DNA from: Mycobacterium neglectum
GTDB lineage: Bacteria > Actinomycetota > Actinomycetes > Mycobacteriales > Mycobacteriaceae
Assembly: GCF_002591975.1 (NCBI RefSeq)
Contig: NZ_NVQE01000005.1
Location: forward strand, 1-64,000
Length of the DNA stretch: 64,000 nucleotides
Direction of reading: 5' to 3'
Position numbers and translations under genes: made by a program. Positions 41,085 through 49,966 of this stretch are shown here, piece by piece. Numbering within the stretch: the first letter of the stretch is position 1; every line of letters begins with the position of its first letter. The notes beneath the pieces were generated by a model that saw only the letters and a list, made by a program, of their open reading frames with translations, was not told the DNA's origin and made no database searches.

Positions 41085-42260
41085 TCAGAGCGGGTCGCGC
41101 CGCGTGCCTCCGAAACCCGATGCGATCACCGCCGCCAGTTCGAGCAACGCCTCTCGCGTCTGGGGCTTGAGTCGGTCGAGGCTGATCTCCGCGCCTTCTT
41201 CGAGGTGCGGATCGAACGGCACCTGCAGCACAGCTCGGCACCGCCGGTTGAAATGATCGACGACCTTACTCATATCGACCTTGCCGGATCGCGGCCGCAC
41301 GGCGTTGATGACCGCGACCGAGTTGCGCACCATCTCCTGGTGCCCGTGCGCATCCAGCCAATCCAAGGTGGCCGATGCGCTGCGTGCGCCGTCGACCGAC
41401 CCGGAGCTGATGACGATCAACGCATCCGCCTTGGCCAGTACCGCCGCCATCGCCGAGTGCATCAGACCGGTGCCACAGTCGGTGAGCACCAGACTGTAGA
41501 ACCGTTCGAGCACCTCCAGCGTGCGGGTGTAGTCCTCGGAACTGAATGCTTCGGACACCGCGGGGTCGCTTTCCGACGCCAGGACCTCCAGGCGGCTGTC
41601 GCCCTGCGAGGTATACGCGCGGACATCGCTGTAGGCCTCGATCCCCTCCGCGTCGCGCAGTAGGTGCCGCACCGTTGCGGGTGTCTCCAGCGGCACTTTC
41701 TGGCTCAGAGTGCCTCGGTCGGGATTGGCATCGACGGCGATGACGCGGTCACCGCGTACCGACGCCAGCGTCGCGCCGAGCGTGGCGGTGACGGTCGTCT
41801 TGCCCACGCCGCCCTTGAGCGACAGGACGGCGATGCGGTGGCAGCCCCGCAGCGGCTGCTGTACCTGCGCGATCAGGGCGTCACGGTGGATGGCCTTCGG
41901 CCCTTCACCGACGTTGATCAGTTTGAACGACGCCAGATACAGCCATTTGCGCCAGCCCTCCGACGGCGCCCGTCTGCGCTGACCGAGCAGTGCCACGGTG
42001 GACAGGTCCAGATAGGGCGGCGGATCGTCGATCAACCCTGCATCGGCCGGCGGTGTCGGCTCCAGCGGTGTCGGCTTCAGCGGCAATCCGCGGGGTGGGG
42101 TCGGCGCGGTCCAGTCCGGCGGTACGTCCAACGCCGGGTCGGTGAACCGATTCTGGCCACGAAATCCAGTTGAGCCAGCAGAGTTTTTGTACGAAACGGC
42201 ATCCGCTTCGAGGTCCTTGCCGAGACGATCCGCAGCGCTGTGCGCGGGATTGTCAGACAC
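41085..42260 (-). CDS. ParA/MinD-family ATPase (Rv0530-like)
   Basis: This 391-residue protein has a proline-rich disordered N-terminus (residues 1-100) and a deviant Walker A domain: LSLKGGVGKTTVTATLG near residue 150, VIAVDANPDRGTL, and SVAVINAVRP. Mycobacterial proteins of this kind include the EspI-like type-VII-associated group, but here it sits next to the cytochrome c maturation genes as Rv0530 does. The cargo is unknown. The gene ends close to, and convergent with, the Rv0530A-like gene. Confidence 0.85.
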   Translation of the reverse strand: MSDNPAHSAADRLGKDLEADAVSYKNSAGSTGFRGQNRFTDPALDVPPDWTAPTPPRGLPLKPTPLEPTPPADAGLIDDPPPYLDLSTVALLGQRRRAPSEGWRKWLYLASFKLINVGEGPKAIHRDALIAQVQQPLRGCHRIAVLSLKGGVGKTTVTATLGATLASVRGDRVIAVDANPDRGTLSQKVPLETPATVRHLLRDAEGIEAYSDVRAYTSQGDSRLEVLASESDPAVSEAFSSEDYTRTLEVLERFYSLVLTDCGTGLMHSAMAAVLAKADALIVISSGSVDGARSASATLDWLDAHGHQEMVRNSVAVINAVRPRSGKVDMSKVVDHFNRRCRAVLQVPFDPHLEEGAEISLDRLKPQTREALLELAAVIASGFGGTRRDPL

Positions 42261-42275
42261 GCTGAATGCTCCCCT

Positions 42276-43250
42276 CTATCCGACTCCGGCGTACGAATGC
42301 AGCCCCACTGTCACGAGGTTGATGAAAAAGAGATTGAACACCATCGCGACGAAGCCCGCGACGTTGATCCAGGCGGCTTTGCGGTCACGCCAGCCCGCCG
42401 TCGAACGGGCATGGAGGTAGGCGGCGTAGATCACCCACGCGATGAACGACACCGTCTCCTTCGGGTCCCAGCCCCAGTACCGGCCCCACGCCTCCTCGGC
42501 CCAGATCGCGCCGAAGATGACACCGAAGCCGAACACCGGGAACGCGAAGATCGTGGTGCGGTACGCGATGCGATCCAGGGTCTGCGCGTCGGGCAGTCGC
42601 TGGATGACGCGGGCGACGACGCCCTCGCGGTCGGCCTCCCCCAGTGACGACATCTTCAGCAGAAACAGGATGCTGGCCACACCGCCGACCAGGAAGACCC
42701 CCGAGCCGAGACTGACCACCGACACATGGATCGGCAGCCAGTAGGACTGCAACGCGGGCATGACCGGGGCGGCATGGGTGTAGAGCCATTTGCCCGACAC
42801 CGTCAGCAGGATCAGAACCGGCGCGAGCACGAACACCCACAGCGCGCGGAGCTGGGGCTTGCGCAACACGACGGCGGCGGCCACCAGGCCCGAGAAGCAC
42901 GTCAGGTTGATGAATTCGTACATGTTGCCCCACGGCACCCGCGACGTGGCCATGCCGCGCAACACGATGCAGACCAGCAGCAGTCCGATGCCGAGATACG
43001 TCAGCGCCAGACCGGCTCCGCCGATCCGCTCGTCGACACTGCGGCGGGGCTTCTCGGCCACGATGCCCGGCGCACCGCCACCTGGGTGGACACCTGCGCT
43101 GACGGCCTCGCGCTCGATGACTTTGCGGCCGCGGCTGTACGCCAGTTCCACCGCGAGCAGGAGCAGTGCACCGACGAGCACCACGACCGACGTCGTGAAA
43201 GCCCAATCCGAGTACCTGGCCAGTCCGATGTCGATGTGGTCGGTGTTCAT
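42276..43250 (-). CDS. ccsB: System II cytochrome c biogenesis protein CcsB/CcsA-type haem handler
   Basis: This 324-residue polytopic membrane protein has the haem-binding WWD segment EAWGRYWGWDPKETVSF near residue 240 and conserved flanking histidines (YTHAAPVMPAL, IHVSVVSLGSG, YLHARSTAGW). With ResB it forms the cytochrome c synthetase that attaches haem to exported apocytochromes. It overlaps the resB stop by four bases (ATGA). In M. tuberculosis the counterpart is named ccsA (Rv0529). It is part of the hemL-to-ccsB operon. Confidence 0.94.
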   Translation of the reverse strand: MNTDHIDIGLARYSDWAFTTSVVVLVGALLLLAVELAYSRGRKVIEREAVSAGVHPGGGAPGIVAEKPRRSVDERIGGAGLALTYLGIGLLLVCIVLRGMATSRVPWGNMYEFINLTCFSGLVAAAVVLRKPQLRALWVFVLAPVLILLTVSGKWLYTHAAPVMPALQSYWLPIHVSVVSLGSGVFLVGGVASILFLLKMSSLGEADREGVVARVIQRLPDAQTLDRIAYRTTIFAFPVFGFGVIFGAIWAEEAWGRYWGWDPKETVSFIAWVIYAAYLHARSTAGWRDRKAAWINVAGFVAMVFNLFFINLVTVGLHSYAGVG

Positions 43251-44923
43251 CCGCGACCTCGCTCGATCTTCATCTCACGTTCCTCTCGCTGCGCATCGTC
43301 AGCCCCGGCCAACAGGCGATCGGTCAGACGCTCGAATTCGTCGCCCCAGCCCGAGTTGTCGGTACGGGCCAACCCGCCCAGCTCGACGCTCACGGTACCT
43401 GGACCAGCGGGGGCGACTCGAATCCAGATCCGGCGCCTGCGCACCACGAGTGAGACCAGCAGCCCGCCCATCATCGTCAGCGCGAACACCAGCACCCATA
43501 TCTGCGCGGGGTCGTGCGACACCTGCACGTTGATGAAGGGCACCGCGCCGTCGAATCGCACGACGGTGCCGTCGTCGAGGCGGGTCGACTCGCCGACGCC
43601 GAGGTTGACTCGAGCCTCCTTGGTCAGCCTGCCCTGCTCGATGAGGCGTGGGTCCAGGGTGAACAACGACTGCGGCCTTCCGGTATCCAGACCGCTGTCG
43701 CCCTTGTAGATGTCGATGGCGACGGCGGGATCGTTGGGGGCGGGGAAGCTCGATGACAGCAGCGTGCCGTGAAGCATCTCCGTGGGGGCGAACAGGCCCT
43801 GGATGGCGATCTGGTTCTTGCGGCGCTCGTCGGCGTCGGGATAGGTGCCTGCCGGCGGATCGAAGCGCATCGCACCCGAGGACAGCATGGTGATCTGGTC
43901 GTCCGGCCGCCACTGCAGCGTCTGCGTGCGGGTCTGACCGTCGGGGAACGTGACGGTGAACGTCGGGGCGTAGCCGTGGCCCTGCAGGTAGATACGGTCG
44001 CCGCCGATGCGCAGTGGGTGATTCACCTCGAGCCGGTACGGGCGCCAGGTGTTCGAACTCAAGTCGGCCCCGGCCTGGTAGTCGATATTCGCGGCGAACG
44101 ATACGGCCTGCCCGCTGGGTAGATAGTCGGCCTGGAAGTCGTTGACCCGCAGGCAGATCGGATGCAGGGAGGTGCCGTCGACGGTGTTACCCGCCCGGAA
44201 CGAGTCGAATGCCGCCGGCGACGCCGAGCAGAAACCGGGTCCGCCGTCCGCGACGACGATGACGTTTCCCTCGTAGCCGAACAGCTTCCCGGCCGCCACC
44301 GCGACGAGAAGGCCGAGCAGCGAGAAGTGAAAGACGATGTTGCCGAACTCGCGCAGATAGCCCTTCTCGGCCGATATTTCGACACCGGTGCCGTCCTGCT
44401 CCCGGGTGACCGTGCGCCAGCCCCGCAGCCTTCGCGTCACCGTCGCGGCCAGCGCCTGCGGCTCACCGGTCACTTCGGCGGTGTGATTCTTGGGCAGCCG
44501 GTTGAAGTTCCTTGGCGCGGCCACGGGAACGGCGCGCATGCTGCGGACATGTTCGATCATCCGCGGCGTCAGGCAGCCGACGAGTGAAATGAACAGCAGC
44601 GCATAGATCGAGGTGAACCAGAAGCTGGAGAACACGTCGAATGCCTGCAGTCGATCCAGCCACGGGCCGATCGTCGGATGCTCGGCGATGTACTGCGCGA
44701 CCTTGGCCTCGTTGAGGCTGCGCTGTGGCAGCAGGGCACCCGGGATGGCGCCGAGCGCGAGCAGGAACAGCAGCACCAGCGCGGTGCCCATCGACGTCAA
44801 CGTGCGCCAGGTGTTGCGCATCAGCGCGAACAGTCGCGAAAACCCTCTATAACCACCATTTTTTGGGGTTTTCACGTTCCCCGGCTGACGCGGGGCCCCT
44901 TCTCGCGCTTCAGTGGTACTCAT
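43247..44923 (-). CDS. resB: Cytochrome c biogenesis protein ResB
   Basis: This 558-residue membrane protein has ResB features: N-terminal FALMRNTWRTLTSMGTALVLLFLLALGAIPGALLPQR, four transmembrane segments, a large extracytoplasmic domain (residues about 235-450) and a last helix WVLVFALTMMGGLLVSLVV. It partners CcsB for haem export and ligation. Its ATG overlaps the ccdA stop by ATGA, and its own stop overlaps ccsB the same way. Confidence 0.94.
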   Translation of the reverse strand: MSTTEAREGAPRQPGNVKTPKNGGYRGFSRLFALMRNTWRTLTSMGTALVLLFLLALGAIPGALLPQRSLNEAKVAQYIAEHPTIGPWLDRLQAFDVFSSFWFTSIYALLFISLVGCLTPRMIEHVRSMRAVPVAAPRNFNRLPKNHTAEVTGEPQALAATVTRRLRGWRTVTREQDGTGVEISAEKGYLREFGNIVFHFSLLGLLVAVAAGKLFGYEGNVIVVADGGPGFCSASPAAFDSFRAGNTVDGTSLHPICLRVNDFQADYLPSGQAVSFAANIDYQAGADLSSNTWRPYRLEVNHPLRIGGDRIYLQGHGYAPTFTVTFPDGQTRTQTLQWRPDDQITMLSSGAMRFDPPAGTYPDADERRKNQIAIQGLFAPTEMLHGTLLSSSFPAPNDPAVAIDIYKGDSGLDTGRPQSLFTLDPRLIEQGRLTKEARVNLGVGESTRLDDGTVVRFDGAVPFINVQVSHDPAQIWVLVFALTMMGGLLVSLVVRRRRIWIRVAPAGPGTVSVELGGLARTDNSGWGDEFERLTDRLLAGADDAQREEREMKIERGRG

Positions 44924-45720
44924 ATCGGCAGCGTCACGTCGCTGACAAAGGCGTCACGCACCCAGGACACGAACTCGTTCCACACTCCGGTGACCAACGC
45001 GGTGCCGACGAGGATGAGCAGCACGCCGCCGAAAATCTGGATTCCCCGCGCGTGCACACGCAGCCACGCCAGCCCTTGTACGGCCCGCGCCGAACCGAAT
45101 GCCAACAGCACGAAGGGAATTCCCAAACCCAAACAGTAGGCGATGACGAGCGCCACGCCGCGCCATACGTTGGCACCCTCGGTCGCCGATGCCACCGCGA
45201 TCACCCCTGTCAGCGCCGGCCCGAGGCACGGCGTCCAGCCGAGCGCGAACACCGCGCCGAGCAGCGGAGCGCCGCCGAGCGTGGAGAGCTGGCGTGGCGC
45301 GAACCGGGCGTCGCGTTGCAGCACAGGGATGAACCCGACGAACACCAGACCCATCACAATGGTGATCACGCCGCCGATGCGTTGCAGCAGAAGCTGATTG
45401 GTGATCAGGGTCGTGGTCATACCCAGCACCGCGACGGTGCCGAGTACGAACACCGCGGTGAACCCCGCGACGAACAGGGATGCGGCGCCTGCGACACGCA
45501 GCCGCGCCGTACGAACAGCGATGCCCTTCTCAGCCGACGTCGTACCCAGCCCGGGCTGGTCCTCCACACCGACGACCGCGGCGAGGTACGACAGATAACC
45601 CGGCACGAGTGGCACCACGCACGGCGAGGCGAACGACACCAGCCCGGCGAGCACGCTGACGAGGAATGCCAGCAGAACCGGGCCGCTGGCCATCAGCTCG
45701 TCGACCTGGTCGAGGGTCAC
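44920..45720 (-). CDS. ccdA: Cytochrome c biogenesis thiol-reductant transporter CcdA
   Basis: This 266-residue membrane protein has six or seven helices. The two redox cysteines are in FASPCVVPLVPGY (near residue 33) and LGWTPCLGPAL (near residue 165). It carries reducing equivalents from cytoplasmic thioredoxin to the extracytoplasmic ResA-type thioredoxin encoded just upstream, keeping apocytochrome CXXCH motifs reduced. Overlap with that gene is GTGA. Confidence 0.95.
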   Translation of the reverse strand: MTLDQVDELMASGPVLLAFLVSVLAGLVSFASPCVVPLVPGYLSYLAAVVGVEDQPGLGTTSAEKGIAVRTARLRVAGAASLFVAGFTAVFVLGTVAVLGMTTTLITNQLLLQRIGGVITIVMGLVFVGFIPVLQRDARFAPRQLSTLGGAPLLGAVFALGWTPCLGPALTGVIAVASATEGANVWRGVALVIAYCLGLGIPFVLLAFGSARAVQGLAWLRVHARGIQIFGGVLLILVGTALVTGVWNEFVSWVRDAFVSDVTLPI

Positions 45721-46328
45721 GTGCTGCCCTTGTCCGGTTCAGGCGATTCTCTGGCCAGCCGCTCCACGACCGGCTGCAGGTCTTCGGCAAGCAACTCCCG
45801 CAGGAACACCGCGGCGACGCGGTGCTCTCGGTCCAGCACCACCGTGGACGGGATGACCGTGGTGGGATATCGGCCGCCGAACGCGATCATGGTCCGCATC
45901 GGAGGGTCATAGATCGACGGGAAGGTGATCTTACGGTCGACGATGAAATCAGTTGCGGCTTGACGATTGTTGTCGCGAACATCGATGCCGAGGAACGCGA
46001 CACCTGCTGCCCGCGTCGCGTCGTACACCTGCTGAAGCTGGGTGATCTCGGTGCGGCAGGGCCCACACCACTGCCCCCACACGTTGATCACGACGACCTT
46101 GCCCGCGAAGTCGTCGAGCGAGATCGTCTTGGCGGGATCCATCAAGTCGGGCCCCGACAACGGGCCGGGACGGCCGCGGCTGGCAGGCGGATCGTAGAAG
46201 ATGTCGGTCTTGCCGCCCGGAGCGACGAACTCGAAGGTGCCCCCTTGTGCGACGGCGTCGGTACCGGTGGAGCACCCAGCGAGCGCGACACACATCGCAC
46301 TAGCCAGCATGGCCACGAACAACTTCAC
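45717..46328 (-). CDS. ResA/TlpA-like thioredoxin lipoprotein
   Basis: This 203-residue exported protein has lipobox ALAGC (about Cys19) and a thioredoxin domain with the active site GQWCGPCRTE near residue 89 and the cis-Pro in YPTTVIPSTVVLD. It reduces apocytochrome c disulfides for system II. I set the start at the GTG at 46328, which overlaps the phosphatase stop (GTGA). The longer open frame upstream is antisense to the phosphatase gene. The counterpart in M. tuberculosis is Rv0526. Confidence 0.93.
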   Translation of the reverse strand: MKLFVAMLASAMCVALAGCSTGTDAVAQGGTFEFVAPGGKTDIFYDPPASRGRPGPLSGPDLMDPAKTISLDDFAGKVVVINVWGQWCGPCRTEITQLQQVYDATRAAGVAFLGIDVRDNNRQAATDFIVDRKITFPSIYDPPMRTMIAFGGRYPTTVIPSTVVLDREHRVAAVFLRELLAEDLQPVVERLARESPEPDKGST

Positions 46329-46933
46329 TGCCCGGCCAACTCCGCATAACCCCAGCCGACCAAACGATCGTCGTGGAAATAGAAGGACGTCAGCGAGGCC
46401 AGGTTGCACAGCCGCCGAGTCGGAAAGTGATGCAGATTCCGCTTCGTCATCGCGCGTCGCAACGTTTCGACAGGCAATTGATGACTGACACACACCGCCT
46501 CGTGCCCGGCGGCCTTGACCCGCGCGCGCTCCAGCGCCGCCGTCATCCGTTCAGCGATTTCCTTGTACGGCTCGCCCCACGACGGCTGCCGCGGATTCCT
46601 CAGGTGCCACCAGTTCCGAGGATTGCGCAGCGCACCGTCGCCCGGCGATACTCGTTGGCCCTGAAAGATATTCATCGACTCGATCAGGTCAGCGTCGGTG
46701 TCGATCGGCACATCGTGGAGCGCCGCGATCGGTGTCGCGGTCTCCTGTGCGCGCTCCAACGGCGATGCGACGACGTAGGTGATGTCGCGTTCTGCCAGCC
46801 AGTCGGCCACCGCGCGCGCCTGGGCCTGACCACGCTCTGAGAGATGGTAGTCCGGCAGCCGGCCGTACAGGATCTTCTCGGGGTTGTGCACCTCACCGTG
46901 GCGCATCACATTGACGATCGTTTTCTCGCTCAT
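46325..46933 (-). CDS. Histidine phosphatase-family protein
   Basis: This 202-residue phosphoglycerate mutase-like enzyme has the RHGE signature ([17 protein letters not shown]) at residue 11, [30 protein letters not shown] and the second catalytic His in [11 protein letters not shown]. Its substrate is unknown. It overlaps the hemL stop by ATGA and is embedded in the haem/cytochrome operon, as Rv0525 is. Confidence 0.93.
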   Translation of the reverse strand: MSEKTIVNVMRHGEVHNPEKILYGRLPDYHLSERGQAQARAVADWLAERDITYVVASPLERAQETATPIAALHDVPIDTDADLIESMNIFQGQRVSPGDGALRNPRNWWHLRNPRQPSWGEPYKEIAERMTAALERARVKAAGHEAVCVSHQLPVETLRRAMTKRNLHHFPTRRLCNLASLTSFYFHDDRLVGWGYAELAGQ

Positions 46934-48246
46934 GTGGTTTGCGTCGCTTCTGCTGCGGCACGCGCGGCGCCAGGAAGGGCGGCGGCAATGCGATCGAATG
47001 CGTCGTCATCCAGTGCCGTTGAGACGAACCAGGTTTCGAACGCGCTGGGCGGTGGATAGATGCCCGCATCGAGCAGGCCGTGAAAGAAGGCGGGAAAGCG
47101 CCACGTTTCGGTCGACCGCGCCGACGCGAAGTCGGTCACCGGCTGGTCGGTGAAGAACACACTGAGCATGTTTCCGGCACGCTGAACCCGATGAGCCACA
47201 CCGGCTTCCGTCAACGCCGCGGAGAAAAGGCCGTCGAGGCGGTCGGCATTGGCGTCGAGCGTTGCGTAGACGGTGTCGTCGGCCGCGCGCAGCGTGGCCA
47301 GCCCCGCGGCCATCGCGACCGGATTGCCCGACAGCGTGCCGGCCTGGTAGACGGGCCCGAGCGGGGCGAGTCGCTCCATCACCTCGGCCCGGCCTCCGAA
47401 CGCCGCGGCGGGCAGGCCGCCGCTCATCACCTTGCCGAAGGTGAACAGGTCGGCATCGACGGGATCTACTCCGTACCAACCTGATCGGCTGACCCGGAAC
47501 CCGGTCATCACCTCATCGGAGATCAGCAACGCGCCGTGCGCGGAGGTGATGTCTCGCAGTGCCGCGTTGAAACCGGGCAGCGGCGGGACAGTGCCCATGT
47601 TGCCGGGGCTGGCCTCGGTGATGACGCAGGCGATCTCGTCGCCGAACTGAGCGAAGATGTCCTCGAGTGCCGCGACGTTGTTGTAGGGCATGACGATCGT
47701 GTCGGCTGCGGCGGCTCCGGTGACACCGGGCGACGAGGGCAGGCCAAGGGTCGCGACGCCGGAGCCCGCGTCGGCCAGCAGGGCATCACTGTGCCCGTGA
47801 TAGCAGCCCGAGAACTTGATGATCTTGGCCCGCCCCGTGTAGCCGCGGGCCAGCCTGATCGCACTCATCGTGGCCTCGGTGCCGGAATTCACCATCCGGA
47901 TCCGCTCGACCGGCGCCACGCGGCCGATGATCTCGGAGGCGAGTTCGGTCTCCGAGGGCGTCGGGGCGCCGAAGGACAGGCCGTCGACCGCGGCGCGTTG
48001 GACGGCGTCGACGACGGCGGGGTGCGCGTGCCCGAGGATCATCGGCCCCCACGAGCACACCAGATCGACGTATTTGTTGCCGTCGGCGTCGGTGAGCCAG
48101 TAGCCGCTGGCCGAGGTGATGAAGCGCGGGGTGCCGCCGACCGAGGTGAACGCACGGACCGGGGAGTTGACCCCGCCGGGGATGACGGCGCATGCGTCGG
48201 CGAACAGCGCAGCTGAGGCCGCTGTCGCCGATGAGGTGCTACGCAT
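46930..48246 (-). CDS. hemL: Glutamate-1-semialdehyde 2,1-aminomutase
   Basis: This 438-residue PLP enzyme makes 5-aminolevulinate from glutamate-1-semialdehyde, the second step of the C5 haem pathway after HemA. It has [12 protein letters not shown] at the start, [28 protein letters not shown] and the PLP-lysine [17 protein letters not shown] near residue 270. I chose the ATG at 48246; a GTG six bases upstream is possible. It heads the operon that leads into cytochrome c maturation genes. The other haem genes are 9 kb away in this window. Confidence 0.97.
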   Translation of the reverse strand: MRSTSSATAASAALFADACAVIPGGVNSPVRAFTSVGGTPRFITSASGYWLTDADGNKYVDLVCSWGPMILGHAHPAVVDAVQRAAVDGLSFGAPTPSETELASEIIGRVAPVERIRMVNSGTEATMSAIRLARGYTGRAKIIKFSGCYHGHSDALLADAGSGVATLGLPSSPGVTGAAAADTIVMPYNNVAALEDIFAQFGDEIACVITEASPGNMGTVPPLPGFNAALRDITSAHGALLISDEVMTGFRVSRSGWYGVDPVDADLFTFGKVMSGGLPAAAFGGRAEVMERLAPLGPVYQAGTLSGNPVAMAAGLATLRAADDTVYATLDANADRLDGLFSAALTEAGVAHRVQRAGNMLSVFFTDQPVTDFASARSTETWRFPAFFHGLLDAGIYPPPSAFETWFVSTALDDDAFDRIAAALPGAARAAAEATQTT

Positions 48247-48297
48247 GGCCACCAGTGTTCCAGCCGGGCGAAATGCGTCAACTACAGGGTGTAGTGG

Positions 48298-48720
48298 CTA
48301 GCCCTTCGGCGTGAGCGCGAACACCGGGTGGTCGGCATCGGCGGGCAGCTGACGCCAGTAACCCTCGACGACCTTGCCTGCCAGCGGGCGGTACACGGCG
48401 ATGACGGGGCCGCGCTGCTCCACCGGTATTTCGCTGGCGACGTACTTCCGGTCGCTGACCTGGACATCGGCGTCGGCGCGGACGTTGCGCACCCACTCCG
48501 TCTCACCGCGGGTCGACACCAGATACTTCACCCCGTTCACCTCTGGCACGACCACCGGAATCTTCTGGGGTTGCTTGCTTACACGCTTGGTCACGATCAG
48601 TGTCTCGCTGCCGCCGACTCCCGTCGCCATCGCGATCCTGTTGAAGATCGTTCGCGTAAACCACGGGGGCTTGAGATACGAGTTTGATGGTTGATATGCA
48701 ATTGCCGCAATGGCTGGCAC
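48298..48720 (-). CDS. Deazaflavin (F420)-dependent nitroreductase-family protein
   Basis: This 140-residue DDN-like protein contains LKPPWFTRTIFNRIAMATGVGG, then ETLIVTKRVSKQPQKIPVVV and YLVSTRGETEWVRNVRADADV. Most relatives use F420H2. The only start upstream of the conserved LKPPW is the GTG at 48720; the next ATG (48633) would remove conserved residues. This start lies inside the divergent gene at 48687, so the two 5' ends overlap. The 3' end is 45 bases from hemL. Confidence 0.8.
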   Translation of the reverse strand: MPAIAAIAYQPSNSYLKPPWFTRTIFNRIAMATGVGGSETLIVTKRVSKQPQKIPVVVPEVNGVKYLVSTRGETEWVRNVRADADVQVSDRKYVASEIPVEQRGPVIAVYRPLAGKVVEGYWRQLPADADHPVFALTPKG

Positions 48721-49076
48721 GGTTCAACCGGCACGTCACCAACCCGGTCCAGCGGCTGTGGGCAGGCTGGGCGCCGACAATGGGGATTCTCGAGCACGTC
48801 GGCCGGAAATCGGGCAAGCAGTACCGGACGCCGCTGACGGTCTTCTCCACCGCCGACGGGGTGGCGATCCTGCTGACCTACGGCCCTGACCGCGACTGGC
48901 TGAAAAACCTCACCGCGGCCGGCGGTGGCCGAATGAGGCGCTACGGCAAGACCTTTGAGCTGAGCGATCCGCAGATAATGCCCAAGACTCGAGCCGCACC
49001 TTCGGTGAAGGGGCTGTGGCAGCCGATCTTCGCACGGCTCCCCTTCGAACAGGCGGTGTTGTTGAAGCGTGTCTGA
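48687..49076 (+). CDS. Nitroreductase family deazaflavin-dependent protein
   Basis: This 129-residue (or 126 if the ATG at 48696 is used) DDN-like protein has LPQWLARFNRHVTNPVQRLWAGWAPTMGILEHVGRKSGKQYRTPLTVF and ILLTYGPDRDWLKNLTAAGGG, the F420-binding signature. Its 5' end overlaps the divergent paralogue by 34 bases. Together they form a head-to-head pair with no room for separate promoters outside coding sequence. The substrate is unknown. Confidence 0.82.
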   Translation: MVDMQLPQWLARFNRHVTNPVQRLWAGWAPTMGILEHVGRKSGKQYRTPLTVFSTADGVAILLTYGPDRDWLKNLTAAGGGRMRRYGKTFELSDPQIMPKTRAAPSVKGLWQPIFARLPFEQAVLLKRV

Positions 49077-49167
49077 TTCGGCAAACCGCACCGAGGCGGA
49101 GCGCGGCGGCATTGCGGTGAGGTGGCGTCCGGCAATTGCGCTTACCGTGATCGCTGTCGGTTCGGAC

Positions 49168-49173
49168 TATCCT
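49168..49173 (+). promoter_or_regulatory. TATCCT -10 box, leaderless methyltransferase promoter
   Basis: The box ends seven bases before the ATG at 49181, so transcription should begin at the start codon. No ribosome site is present. It is the best match to TANNNT in the gap after 49076. Confidence 0.45.
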
Positions 49174-49180
49174 CGCTTCG

Positions 49181-49897
49181 ATGAGCGCACGCTTCGAAGA
49201 GCTTGGCTGGCAGCAGACGCCGATGGGCGTGATCAGCCTGCGGCGCCGGTTCGACGCGACCGCGCGAACCGATGTTTACGAGATCAAACTCGATGACGAG
49301 TATGTGATGACCAGTCTGTTCACCGCCGCCGAGAGGGAACTGGCACGGCTGGGGTTGGCTCGGACGCCAGGTGCTGACCTGGATGTCGCCATCGGGGGAC
49401 TCGGCCTGGGCTACACCGCCCGAGAAGCTTTGGAATGCGCCCGGATTCGGACACTCACTGTCATCGAATACTCCGATGCGGTCATCGATTGGCACGAGCG
49501 CGACCTGCTGCCGGACACCGTCGGCCTGGCCGCCGACAGCCGCGTCGGGCTGGTGTGCGCAGACTTCTTCGCCTCCGCGACGAGCGCGGTCGGATTCGAT
49601 CCGGACCACCCCGGCCGAACATATGACGCGATCCTGCTCGACATCGACCACTCGCCCCGCCACGTGTTACACGATCCACACGCAGAGTTCTATTCCTACG
49701 CCGGCTTACTGGCCGCATCCGCCCATCTCGCGCCGGGCGGCACGTTCGCCATGTGGTCCGACGATGCACCGGACGAGGAGTTCAGCGCGGTTCTCGAATC
49801 TGTATTCACCGACGTCGAAGCCCAACAGATCTGGTTCGACAATCCACTGACGCAGGGACGTTCGGCCGCCACCATCTATCTCGCGAACCGGCCGTGA
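49181..49897 (+). CDS. Spermidine synthase-like SAM-fold protein
   Basis: This 238-residue protein has VAIGGLGLGYTAREALE (glycine loop) near residue 69, LTVIEYSDAVIDWHE (acidic ribose contact), VCADFF and AILLDIDHSPRHVLH. These fit the spermidine-synthase/methyltransferase fold; the full polyamine gatekeeping motif is not evident, so the activity is open. It begins with a leaderless-type promoter. It is convergent with the P450 gene. Confidence 0.78.
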   Translation: MSARFEELGWQQTPMGVISLRRRFDATARTDVYEIKLDDEYVMTSLFTAAERELARLGLARTPGADLDVAIGGLGLGYTAREALECARIRTLTVIEYSDAVIDWHERDLLPDTVGLAADSRVGLVCADFFASATSAVGFDPDHPGRTYDAILLDIDHSPRHVLHDPHAEFYSYAGLLAASAHLAPGGTFAMWSDDAPDEEFSAVLESVFTDVEAQQIWFDNPLTQGRSAATIYLANRP

Positions 49898-49966
49898 CGA
49901 ACCGACTGGACGCTGACTTCGATAGCGCAAAGTGGCTGCCTGAGAGTGCGATTCGCGACCGAGTCG

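Noticed and set aside
41085..42260. Chromosome or plasmid partition ParA
   Set aside because: No parB or parS-like cluster is adjacent; the neighbours are cytochrome c maturation genes and the N-terminus is a long Pro-rich stretch.
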